From the NCBI GenBank assembly GCA_014526335.1, contig JACTAT010000216.1:56001-120000 (forward strand): a stretch of DNA of 64,000 nt, given 5' to 3'. Positions 35,650-46,423 of this stretch are shown piece by piece. Source of the stretch: Chrysaora quinquecirrha (lineage: Eukaryota; Cnidaria; Scyphozoa; Semaeostomeae; Pelagiidae). How positions within the stretch are numbered: position 1 is the stretch's first letter; every line of letters starts with the position of its first letter. The notes beneath the pieces were generated by a model. The model was not told where the DNA came from and made no database searches. It worked only from the letters and a program-made list of their open reading frames with translations. The translations under genes were made by a program, and so were the position numbers.

Positions 35650-36291
35650 TTAGCGGTCAGTAGTCCTGTTTAGTCCGTTAGGTGCGAGAGTGTTAGCTAG
35701 GCCAATGAAATATTGTTCTTTGGCTCTTCTAACACTCTCCCGTTTGTTATGTAGTTGTAGGATGGGTAGAATTTGTAGGTCGTCAACTGTGTGTCCGGGT
35801 TTACAGAAGTGATCTGCAACCCCGGATTTGTCATGTTTTTTGCTGATAATGTCCCTACGGTGCTCGTTGAGTCGGTCTCGTAGTCGTCTTCCCGTCTGTC
35901 CGATGTACTGGCAGTTCTTGTCCCTGTTCTGTCTGCACCGCAGGCATTTTATGACGTAAATAACGTTGGTCGAGTTACAGTCCAGTCGCTGTTTGATGTT
36001 GAATGTTTTGTCTGTGTTGGTTAATGTTACTGTAGTGGCCCCGTCACGTATGTGCGTACATGTGTAGCAGTTGCGCTTGGACGAGCATTTGTGTACGCCT
36101 TTGGGATCGTTGGTTGCGTCATTTTTTATCTTCGCACGTACCAGATGATCCCTTAGGCTTTTCGTCCTTCTGTAGCTCAGTACTGGTGGTTGGGGGAAAG
36201 CTTCTTTGCAGTCTTCAGAGTTCTGTAATGAAGTGTAATGTTTTGTAAGTATTTGACCCAATTGAGGTAACCCTGGATGGTAGGTTACCAC
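35650..36291 (-). pseudogene. Penelope-like element 1: GIY-YIG endonuclease part
   Basis: The frame opens VTYHPGLPQLGQILTKHY and contains QPPVLSYRRTKSLRDHLVRA, a cysteine-bearing linker, then NVIYVIKCLRC and CQYIGQTGRRLRDRLNEHRR. The VIY...YIG pair with downstream R and H is the GIY-YIG nuclease signature of Penelope-like elements. A stop-ridden ~100 bp stretch separates it from the reverse transcriptase ORF upstream. Confidence 0.88.
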
Positions 36292-36387
36292 AAAAGGAGT
36301 CCTGTTGTTCTATTACTTGTTTTTTTGTCTTTAAGCTGTCCTGTCTAAAAAATACGAGAAGCTTTCCGTATTTCGTTTCATACATGT

Positions 36388-37700
36388 TTAGGTCTGTAAC
36401 CTCTGTTGGTATGGTACGTAAGCAGTAGTTCGTTTTGTAAAGGTCGTGCCGTCAGAACAGATGCGTCGCAGGCGTAAAGCAAGACTGAATGGTATGGAGT
36501 TCTTGGTTTGTTTGGGATGCGCAGAAGAATGGAGCAGATATTGATGGGTATCAGTCGGTTTGATGTAAAGGTCTGTGGAGATGCTATGGTCTATGTTGAG
36601 TGTGACAGTAACATCAAGGGAGTGAGTTGAGGTGGAGGAGATGTCGCTAGTGAATTTGATAGTGGGAAGAATGTTGTTAAGATTGTCAATAAAGTCAGCA
36701 ATTTTTTGTTGTCCTTGCGTCCAAATAAAAAAAATATCTTCCATGTAGCGCCACCAGACAAGTGACTTAAATGGTGTGCTGTCTAGGGCCCTAGTTTCAA
36801 GAGCCCCCATAAACAAATTAGCATATGGGGGTGCCATTCTAGTGCCAATGGCCGTATCGTGTTTCTTTAAGAAATACTGTCCGTCAAACTCAAAATTATT
36901 GTTCTTAAGTATTATGTCAATCAAGTCACATACTGTTTCTGTAGGTGGGTTGAGTTTAGAGCGTTTGTTAAGATGTAGCCTGGCAGCCTCAATGCCTTCA
37001 GCGTGAGGAATGTTAGTGTAAAGAAAAGAGACATCAAGAGTGACAAGAAGAGAGTCCTTAGGAAGATTGCCGAGTGTGGAAACCTTGTTGAGAAAGTGGG
37101 TGGTGTCTTTGATGTAAGATGGAAGTTTGAAGACCAGTGGATTAAGAATATGGCTGACGTATTCAGATATGTGTTCTGTGGGATGGCCGTTAGCTGAGAC
37201 AATGGGTCTGCCAGGAGGGTTTTGTCTGTTTTTATGGATTTTTGGAAGTGTGTAGAATCTGGAGCAGCGTGGTTGATGTGGAAGAAGGTAGCTGTAGGTG
37301 TCTTTTGTTATGTATTCGTTTTGTTTCATCTGTTGCAAGCATTGTGTAACCGTTTTAGTCACATTGTTTGTCATGTCAGTGTCAAGTTTTTTGTAGAAGT
37401 TAGTGTCGTTGAGCTGTCGGTTGCATTCGTCTATGTAAAATTGTTTGTCCATGACTACTGTACCAGACCCTTTTTCAGCGGGTTTGATGACAATGTCAGT
37501 GCGTTTAGTTAACTGTGTAAGAGCTGTGCGTTCAGTTTTGGTGAGGTTGTCGGATACTTTTGTAGGCGTAATCTTGTCTATGTCGCGTTCAATATTGTTG
37601 ATGTAGAGGTCCAGTGCTGGGTCAAGGTTACGTGGTGGTGTCCAGTTGGTAGGTTTCTTGTATTCGTGTGTCTTCTCGTCATCGTCCTTGTCAGATTACG
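36388..37700 (-). pseudogene. Penelope-like element 1: reverse transcriptase
   Basis: The frame is open from about 37700, before the first Met at 37452 (NWTPPRNLDPALDLYI, TDIVIKPAEKGSGTVVM). Motifs: FYTLPKIHKNRQNPPGRPIV, LLVTLDVSFLYTNIPHAEG, TRMAPPYANLFMG and WWRYMEDIFFIW. The catalytic box is YMED where an active enzyme has YxDD. With the break before the nuclease, the copy should be inactive. Upstream sequence is cut at about 37695. Confidence 0.9.
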
Positions 37701-38049
37701 CCTACAAAATATCATTCACCTCACTTTGATGTACTGTAATTGTGTCGAAAAACAGCCATAAACGGCATGGATTTTTCCAAGGCTATAGATCACTTCGGTA
37801 GACGGTCGACAGCACAAGATAAAGAGTTTTCGATGTAAAATTCGTCTTGAGATACGTCTTCCCAGAATTTTTAGGTGATCCCGTGTCTTGTACGCTAAAT
37901 TATAATTCGGAAGTTTTGATTTTATTACCATTGTTCTCGACACATGCAATATATTTTAATTATTATTACTTACCTCAAATATTTCGCTGCCCACCGGCAG
38001 CCTCGTCAGTGAGTTAATTAATCGAATCAGAATCGCGTCGGTTATAAAC

Positions 38050-39030
38050 TCAGTTTGATGCGTTCGTTCTTCGTTCAAACCGATTTCTGGGAATATTCGA
38101 ATTACCCCATTCCTCCTTAGCGTTCAATGTTGGCTTCTCCGCATGAATAAATATTGCCTCTGTTACCTGTCGCAACATTGGGTCTTTCGGGCATGTTCTT
38201 AGAACTTTTACGGATATATCCTGTTCTACAGAGTTATGTTTTTCAACCATGTGTTCCCAAAAGACAGACGAGTTTTCCTTTTTCTCCAACTTACTTGCAT
38301 GTTCCTCATACCTTTCACCTAAACTACGTGCTGTTTCTCCAATGTAGCTCTCCTCGCATGCATCACATTGAATTTTGTAAACGACATCCCTTGTTTTGCA
38401 GTTTATAGATGGATTTGTTTTACACGAGTGGCACTCCGCATCTTCACAATTTGGTGTTTTAAATGGATCAGACTTTGTTATATGTCGTTTTAGTTGTTTT
38501 CCTGATTTCTCTACTATTCTGATTTTAAGCCCTGCTTCTTTCACAATCTTTCTGCATTCCTTTGCTAATTCTCTATGAGGTGTAGTGTCCACAAATAGAA
38601 CAGTCTCAAAACCTCCTTTTGCATACCATGTGTTTCTTTTGTTTCTCTTTTCTTCGTCTCTTTCCTCTCTGTTCCAAAATTTTCCTCTGTACATCGGGCA
38701 CACCCCATTTTTATCATTTTCGACGATCTTCTTGTATTTTTGATTCGCTTTCTTGTATATTGTGATTCTGTCCTTTTGTGTGTATCCTGAGAATTGCAGA
38801 CGGTCTATAAAATGTTGAACATGTTTACTTCTCTCATTGTTGTCACATAGAGGTGATATGTTGCGCATTGTTCTGACAAGATCTGCGACCAAGATAAGAT
38901 ATTCACTTTGGTATCCTGAGAGAGGGCAGACGTTTTGTTGACTACATGCTTGCTTGCAATTGGTTTCATGTAGTGAGGATGAAGAATCTGAGATTTTGTT
39001 GTACCTTCGAACTTGACAGGCATAATCCAT
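38050..39030 (-). pseudogene. Penelope-like element 2, inverted left-arm copy with intact GIY-YIG
   Basis: It reads from the post-RT linker (QFSGYTQKDRITIYKKANQK) through VEKSGKQLKRHITKSDPFKT and a Cys cluster to DVVYKIQCDACEESYIGETA and SLGERYEEH, ending NRFERRTNA. The YIG motif is intact here. It has no reverse transcriptase of its own, so it is a partial copy. Confidence 0.88.
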
Positions 39031-39059
39031 TGTTCTAAATCCAGTACCGGCATTCTTTC

Positions 39060-40904
39060 ATTATCAAAATATTAGCTGGTCGTTTATCAGTTGACAGTGC
39101 GGACAATTATATAGAAAGTATGAAGGGTCACCTCAAAGATGCAATAGAAGTCGATCAAAAAGAATACGAACATGTGGAAAAACAGATAAATGCGCATCTG
39201 TCGGCCTGGCGCAATATCTTAAAGGGTAGTGAAAGAGTTCAATCAAATTATCAAGCCACGAACAATGCAGTACCGCCTTTATATGGACTACGTAAAGACC
39301 ACAAGAACTACAGCAACCTAGACAAAGGACCTCCAACAAGACCAGCAGTATGTGGTGCAGTCGTATCATCAAATTACAAGATATCACACTTTATCTCTTC
39401 ATTTCTGAGACCACTTATCAAACGAGCCCCAGAAGTTTGTGATTGTACCGAAGATCTGTTAAGCAGAATTAAATCTTGCAATGAAGTGAATGATTTAGAA
39501 ACGTCAATCATCGGAAGTATGGACGTTGCGGCTTTATATCCATCGATTGATATAGACTTTTCAGTAGATAAATGCGTTGAACTGATGGTTGAGAGTTCTC
39601 AAGAATACAAAAATGTTGATGTCCGTGAATTGGGGTTATTCCTTGCATTAACCGTGATAAAAGCAGAATTACAACAGCGAGACCTTGACAAATATTGCCC
39701 AACAAGACCAACAAAGGGAAGGCCACCAACAATAACATCTTCAGGTACAAATAGGAACCAAGAGAAACGATGGTCAAATTGGAAGAACAGCAGAGATATA
39801 CCAAAAACAAAAGAGGAGATAAGAAGAATGATGTCAATTGCAATTGGGGTGAGCTTACGCCTGGTGCTAAAGAACCACATTTTCAGATTCAATAACAAAC
39901 TTTAGAAACAGACCAGAGGAGGAGCTATTGGATTCAGTGTAGCAGGTGATGTAGCAAATGTTTTTATGATCTGGTGGGATAGAGAGTTACAGAAAACACT
40001 ACAAGAAAACAACATTGAAATCCAACTCTATTGGAGGTATGTTGATGACATAAACATTGTAGCTAAGGCAATCGAAGACAATACAGAAGAACACAAAGCT
40101 AAAACAACGATGAAAAAGATTCAAGAAATTGCAAACAGTATACATAGCAGCATACAACTAACAATTGATTACCCATCAAATCATCATAATGGAAGAATGC
40201 CGGTACTGGATTTAGAACAATGGATTATGCGTGTCAAGTTCGAAGGTACAACAAAATCTCAGATTCTTCACTCTCACTACATGAAACCAATTGCAAGCAA
40301 GCATGTAGTCAACAAAACGTCTGCCCTCTCTCAGGAAACCAAAGTGAATATCTTGGTCGCAGATCTTGTCAGAGCAATGCACAACATATCACCTCTATGT
40401 GACAACAGCGAGAGAAGTAAACATGTTCAACATTTTATAGACCGTCTGCAATTCTCAGGATACACACAAAAGGATAGAATCACAATATACAAGAAAGCAA
40501 ATCAAAAATACAAGAAGATCGTCGAAAATGATAAAAATGGGGTGTGTCCGATGTACAGAGGAAAAATGTGGAACAGAGAGGAAAGAGACAAAGAAAAGAG
40601 AAACAAAAGAAACACATGGTATGCAAAAGGAGGTTTTGAGACTGTTCTATTTGTGGACAGTACACCTGATAGCGAATTAGCAAAGGAATGCAGAAAGATT
40701 GTGAAAGAAGCGGGGTTTAAAATCAGAATAGTAGAGAAATCAGGAAAACAACTAAAACGACATATAACAAAGTCTGATCCATTTAAAACACCAAATTGTG
40801 AAGATGCGGAATGCCACTCATATAAAACAAATCCATCTATAAACTGCAAAACCAGGGATGTCGTTTACAAAATTCAATGTGATGCATGTGATGAGCTGCA
40901 TTAG
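39060..40904 (+). pseudogene. Penelope-like element 2: reverse transcriptase and linker
   Basis: The frame is open from 39060, before the first Met at 39120. Motifs: PPLYGLRKDHKNYSN, PTRPAVCGAV, SIIGSMDVAALYPSIDID, GGAIGFSVAGDVANVFMIWW and LYWRYVDDINIV, the last with an intact YVDD box. One in-frame TAG at 39903-39905 is the only stop before the nuclease. The 5' part of the element is missing at the inversion junction. Confidence 0.9.
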
Positions 40905-41202
40905 AGAAACAGCACGTAGTTTAGGTGAGAGGTATGAGGAACATGCAAGTAAGATAGAGAAAACGGAAAACTCGTCTGTCTTTTGGCAACACATGGTTGA
41001 AAAACATAACTCTGTAGAACAGGATATATCCGTAAAAGTACTAAGAACATGCCCGAAAGACCCAATGTTGCGACAAGTAACAGAGGCAATATTTATTCAT
41101 GCGGAGAAGCCAGCATTGAATGCTAAGGAGGAGTGGGGTGATTCGAATATTCCCAGAAATCGGTTCGAACGAAGAACGAACGCCTTCAAACTCAGTTTAT
41201 AA
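40858..41202 (+). pseudogene. Penelope-like element 2: damaged GIY-YIG endonuclease, right arm
   Basis: Compared with the inverted copy, two bases are lost around 40893 inside the SYIGET motif and two further changes turn Y-I-G to C-I-R. After the shift the frame continues ETARSLGERYEEH to NRFERRTNA. Confidence 0.85.
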
Positions 41203-41854
41203 CCGACGCGACTCTGATTCGATTAATTAACTCACTGACGAGGCTGCCGATGGGCAGCGAAATATTTGAGGTAATTATAATGAAATTAAATAATAATTAA
41301 AATAAATTGCATGTGTCGAATGGTCACAAAATCAAAACTTCCGAATTATGTTTTGCCGAAAGTTAGGCTATTCACCTTACTTTGACGTCCTATGCTCCAA
41401 ATGGGCATAGCATTTGTGTTAGGCAGTTTGTAGCCGAAAAAGTAATTAAGTCGCTCAAATTGTCACAAAAAGTCGAAAACAGGCAGAAAAATTCTTTTTC
41501 TGTCTAGAAAGTTACTTTTCACATTTTTTGGCAATTTTAACTGAACTTTATTCACCTCACATTGACACCACACACTTCTCTTGGCAGATATTTTAGGTTG
41601 CGTAAAGCCATTTTATCGTTTTATCAATCATTTATCGTTTTTAGGTATACAAAGATCAGCAAACGAAAACTGTGAAAAATTTCTTTACAGTATTTCTTTT
41701 TAGTAAATTTCCACATTTTGAAAAAATCGCTCAATTTCTTAGCTCTTTCTAAATGCGGGTTGCCAAGCCCCCGTCTTTTAACACTGTATCTAAAACTGAT
41801 TACGCTTGATTAACATGATAGCCATGCAAACACCCCAGTCTTCTCAAAGATATC

Positions 41855-42325
41855 CCCCGGGGGTTACTTCAATATGTAGACATACTAGACGTGCCGCTCA
41901 TATGGATGGGTTTTTCGACCGAAATTCTCTACACATGGGTCTGATATTCTGCTAGATTCTGGTTGATGGGTCGGTATTTTAGGATTTTCTTACCAATAGG
42001 TCCCATTATGATTTACCGCAAAGTGGCTGACAACCTTTCTACTTTGTTTTTGCTTTTGAAAGGATGAATTAGCAGCAACAACAGAGCACGGTCACATTGA
42101 TTGCAAATAATCGCCGTCAGATTCGATTTTGCGAGATTTTCGTGAATTCTAGCACTTTAAAAGGGTTTTAAAATCAACCAAATTCATACACAAGGGCTTG
42201 AAATTTCCCGATTTTCATGCAAATGGGTCAGAAATCCTTGAAAATCCTATCATACAAATGGGTCCCTTTGTCAAAGTCCAGATTCACGTCTGATCATGGA
42301 CACATTGAAGTACCCCCGGGGCTTC
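41855..42325. mobile_element. MITE with CCCCGGGGGTTACTTCAAT ends, copy 2
   Basis: The left end CCCCGGGGGTTACTTCAAT pairs with ATTGAAGTACCCCCGGGG at the right. The interior shares ACACATGGGTCTGA-type text with the copy at 19456-19843. Confidence 0.7.
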
Positions 42326-42755
42326 TGTTTAGTTCAGGGGCGCCGGAAGCAATTTGGGGCGGCGGGGGCAGTGGTGGCTCTCTTCTTTTTTGCACTGCTT
42401 GTTTCACAGCTCCTTTTGATTGCTGATAGATTTTCTATTGCAGAAAAAAGACAGTGAAACTCCTCGTCTGAATGGAGCTCTTGCAGAAGAATGTAAAGTT
42501 TGTCAATGCTTTGTGTGGGCTTTGAGAAACTTAACTCATAATGAAACGAAAAGCATTTCTTAGATTACAAGGAGGGCATAGTGCTGCCCCAGTGCTTCTG
42601 GCGTCCCTGGTTTAGTTGACTAAAAAATTCTAAATATTGGCTAAAATGGTATCACCAATAATAAATCTGAGGTTTTGATCCCGTAAAGAATTGAATTTCA
42701 AGAATAAAGTCAACTGTTTTTGGCATGAAACTATATCTATAGGCCTATATGGAAT

Positions 42756-43992
42756 ACAATCTTTTTTATAAGAAACTAAGATTTTTTCAGTACCCAAAGT
42801 TTCTTAATTTTTGAACAATTTTGGTACTGAAAGTTTTTTAGCAGTTTTGTAGGGATCAAATTTTTTTTAGTGCCAAAACAGGTAATTGATACTTAAATTT
42901 GACAAATAGAAGAAGCAATACAATTCATGTTTACATCAGCTGTTTTTTTTGCAAAAATAGACATTTATATTATAAAAGTTTTTTTCGATACTATATTTCT
43001 GATTCTAAAGATTGTTGCGACCCACGAGTTTCTTATCATTTTTGGTCAAGAACTGAAAGTTTCTTAACCAATTTTGAACTCAGTACTGAGTTTCTTATAA
43101 ATGGGTTTCTTATGTACTTACTAAAATGTGGAACAACCCAAAACGACCCAAAACCAGCCAAAACCACTCAAAATGACCAATAATTGGATCAAAACAACCC
43201 AAAACCACCCAAAACTAGCCAAAATGTCATTTTCCCTCATTAAGGGCCAGAAAGCCCCTCGAAATCCTTAATTTTCTTCAAAACATCATCCCTCCGTTGT
43301 AAATTTGTCTTTCCTCTTGGGGCGAAAAGCGTGAACAATATGCATTGTTAGCTATCGATTCTCGGAATGGTGGACAAATCTTTTGTGAATTGCTCTCAGG
43401 GGCCTATTCAATCACCTGCAGCTTTTCAAGCCTATCTTCCATTAAAATTTTTTTAATGTAGAATGATTATCGCACAATTGTGAGATGATTCGAGCAAGGG
43501 GCATTTCATTCCAGCATTCATTCACTTTGCAGTCCTGCAGACCTGTACACCTATTGCTAAGATTTACAGTTTTGATAAAAAAATTCTTGAAAATATTTTC
43601 GTTTAAAAGGGAATTAAAGATCACTACTCATGACTTCTAACACTCCGTTATTACAGCCACTCCTTTCTCCGGAGTCTTACTAGATATTTTGAGTAGATAT
43701 TTTGAGATATGCAGCACCTGTTCCAGACAATGCATGCCTTTCCCAAAGGTATATTTATTGATGAAACGTGCTGCCTTTCTGACTTTTATGACAACGAAAG
43801 TCCCAAGGCAAAAGAAGAATTTAAAAGAGAAATATTTCAAAGCATATGTTGAATTTGTGGGGATTTTCAGGGATTTTTCCTAAAATCAATGATTTAACAG
43901 TAAGTTAGACTTTTTTGGGTGGTTTTGGGTTGTTTTGGGTGGTTCTGCGTTTTAGTAAGTACTACGGGGTTTCTTATAAAAAAGAGTGTAGG
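42756..43992. mobile_element. TTTTTTATAAGAAAC-ended repeat cluster
   Basis: The ends are TCTTTTTTATAAGAAAC (left) and GTTTCTTATAAAAAAGAGTG (right). An inner inverted pair, ACTTACTAAAATG with CCCAAAACGACCCAAAACC at about 43110-43210 and its complement at 43905-43985, suggests a ~0.9 kb element next to or inside an older one. It is non-coding. Confidence 0.5.
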
Positions 43993-43999
43993 TACCTAT

Positions 44000-45340
44000 T
44001 TTAGCTTGCTATAGCCAGGCCAAATTTTCGAATGTGATAGTGATAGGACCGCGCCTCGGCAGATTTGAAACCGCAAGATAAATAAAACATTTTGTTTTAA
44101 ACGATTTAGTATAGGAAAGTGAAAACAAATGTAATCTGTAGACAGTTCAGGTGTTGGGGAACATTTTGATGTAAAAAGAAGTTGGCGTTTAACACAAAAT
44201 TCACCGAAATTCAGGCTAAATAAAATAATGTTTTATCAAGGCTATTCAAAAAGCTTCACTCCTTGTTATTATTTATTATATACGTACAAAGCTATTACAA
44301 TGTGGCGTTTCACCACAACAACAACGACAATACAATATCCTATATTGAAAATAGGATGTTTTAGGCAGAAAACAGCACAAGGTTATATCATTCATGATAT
44401 TTATGCGATTGGGCTTCCTGTGATTGAAACTGAGGAGTATTGGTAGGAAGGGCAGAAGGTGCTTCACATGCAAGTTCCTTCCTCTTCTAGTTGCAAATTA
44501 GGGGCTTCAGTAGTGTAAGGTAGGGGTTAACCAGGGTTATCAGGGGATATAGGGCTATCTCTACATATAGGGTTGTCTTCTTTTCTTTTGATTTAGTCTC
44601 TGAATATCTTTCGAAGAATTCTGCTACCTAGCCTTAAGTAACACCAGAGAATAACATAGGTGCCAAACTATATATATACAGAATGACATTCACTTTGAAT
44701 ATTCAGTGTTTCCCTTGTTGTTCAAATTCCACGTTGTGTGTACGAATGGTTAGAAAAAGTGTGGCAATTGCTGAAAAGGTTTATTTTTTTTAACCAAATA
44801 AAACACTGAATTGGATGAGGTGATTACTTGTCGTATTGATAAATAAATTCATTCAATTTAATAAGGCACTTTGCTGCAGGTATAATTATTTGCGCACCAA
44901 ATTTTAACAAAGGTACAAGAACGTCATGGAGAAATTTCTTCATTAAAATATCGAAATTGGAAAATATCAAGGTTTGCTCAAAAGGGCTCGTCAAGCATTT
45001 GTTTTGAAACAGGTTGCTTTACTTTTGATGAAGTATTTCGCTTAAGTTTCGAACTCCATCGTCGAAATAAATGCATCGTACTGAAGCTGAATCTTAACAC
45101 TTTTCAAAAACCAATTTAAGTTTTCATATGTTTAAGGATTGCTTAGATAGAAGCTGATTTGTAACAGCAGCTTTCCCTGTGGATTCAACCTATCCACAAA
45201 TCCAAAATCTGTGATCTGTATCTCTTTTGAATTCGCAAATCAAAGACCAAATTTCTCCATTCAAATTGCTATTTGCTGCACTAATAGTCTATTTGTTTAC
45301 AGTCTGGTGATCCAGCGATAGTTTAGCATATAGATATATT
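44000..45340. other. Unassigned AT-rich intergenic DNA
   Basis: I find no gene, RNA or bounded repeat here. The short frames at 44228-44473 on both strands lack family motifs. Confidence 0.5.
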
Positions 45341-45360
45341 ACATTGTTAACAGATGCCAC

Positions 45361-45485
45361 GTTTTAAAAATTCCAGGTTTTCTAGATTCAGGGTTTTAAA
45401 GATTCCGAGTTTTCTAGATTCCTGGTTTTAAAGATTCCGGGTTTTCTTGATTCCAATTTCCAAATTCCAGATTCAGGTTTTAAAG
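45361..45485. repeat. Short tandem repeat, GGTTTTCTAGATTC / GGTTTTAAAGATTC
   Basis: Three to four imperfect units of about 31 bp alternate the two motifs. Confidence 0.65.
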
Positions 45486-46423
45486 ATAGCCCTGAGAAGA
45501 CTGATGGGAGCTCAGTCGGCTTCAGTGTTATTTTCTAATGTTGTGACAGGTTTAAAGGTGTTGTTTAACAACTCCTTCATGATTCCGCTAATACTTGATT
45601 GTGTATGGTAAAAAATGCCATATGAAGCAAAGATGAGAAAGAAGATCTCACAGAACGCGCAGAAGAACTGTATCTGAAATCAAAACAAAGACAAAAGGTC
45701 ACGCAGCCAGAAATACAGTCGAACCTCGCCATCTCGAACTCGGTTATCTCGAACAACTCGCTATCTCGAACAGATTCCCATTTCCCCTCGTTTTCCTATA
45801 AGGCTTAGTATAGAGATAAAACCCGTTATTTCGAACTCGGTTATCTCGAACTATTCGCTATCTCGAACGAAATTTTTTTCCCGTGAAAGAAAAAACCCGG
45901 TTATCTCGAACAAAACGTCACAAAACATTTTCAGATGCTAATTATTAAATAGTGGGTTCGCTAAACACCAAAATCGGTATGAATTGTGCATTTTATGATA
46001 CAAGCATGAAATTTGGCACAAGTACAGAGTTTGATGCGCCAAACAAAATGAGAAACAGACCCAACTTAGAAAATGGCCCCGAAAGCTATTTTTAGACTGG
46101 GGTACTTGGGCCCAGCCCCCACAGAGTTTTCTTCTATAACTTGGAAACTATTTGCCACACGCAGCTGAAAGTTAGTGCAGTTATATATGTTAATATGCTT
46201 AATACAACGAATAACAAATCCATCAAAAAAATTCCCCCGAAAGCTATTTTTAGACTGGGGTACTTGACCCCAGCCCCCAAAACATTTTCTTCTATAACTT
46301 GGAAACTATTTGCGATGCGCAACTGAAAATGAGTACAGTTACATATTTTAATATGCCTAATACAGTGAATAACAGATCCATTCAAAAAAATTCCCCCAAA
46401 AGCTATTTTTAGACTGGGGTACT

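Larger units (their letters stand above)
37890..41350 (+). mobile_element. Penelope-like element 2, palindromic arrangement
   Basis: The right arm (about 40193-41350) is the 3' part of the element. The left arm (about 37890-39059) is an inverted, closely similar copy of it. Between them lies the unique reverse transcriptase region. Outer edges carry matching inverted CTGACGAGGCTGCC and AAATATTTGAGGT sequences. Inverted or tandem partial copies are a known habit of Penelope-like elements. Confidence 0.88.
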
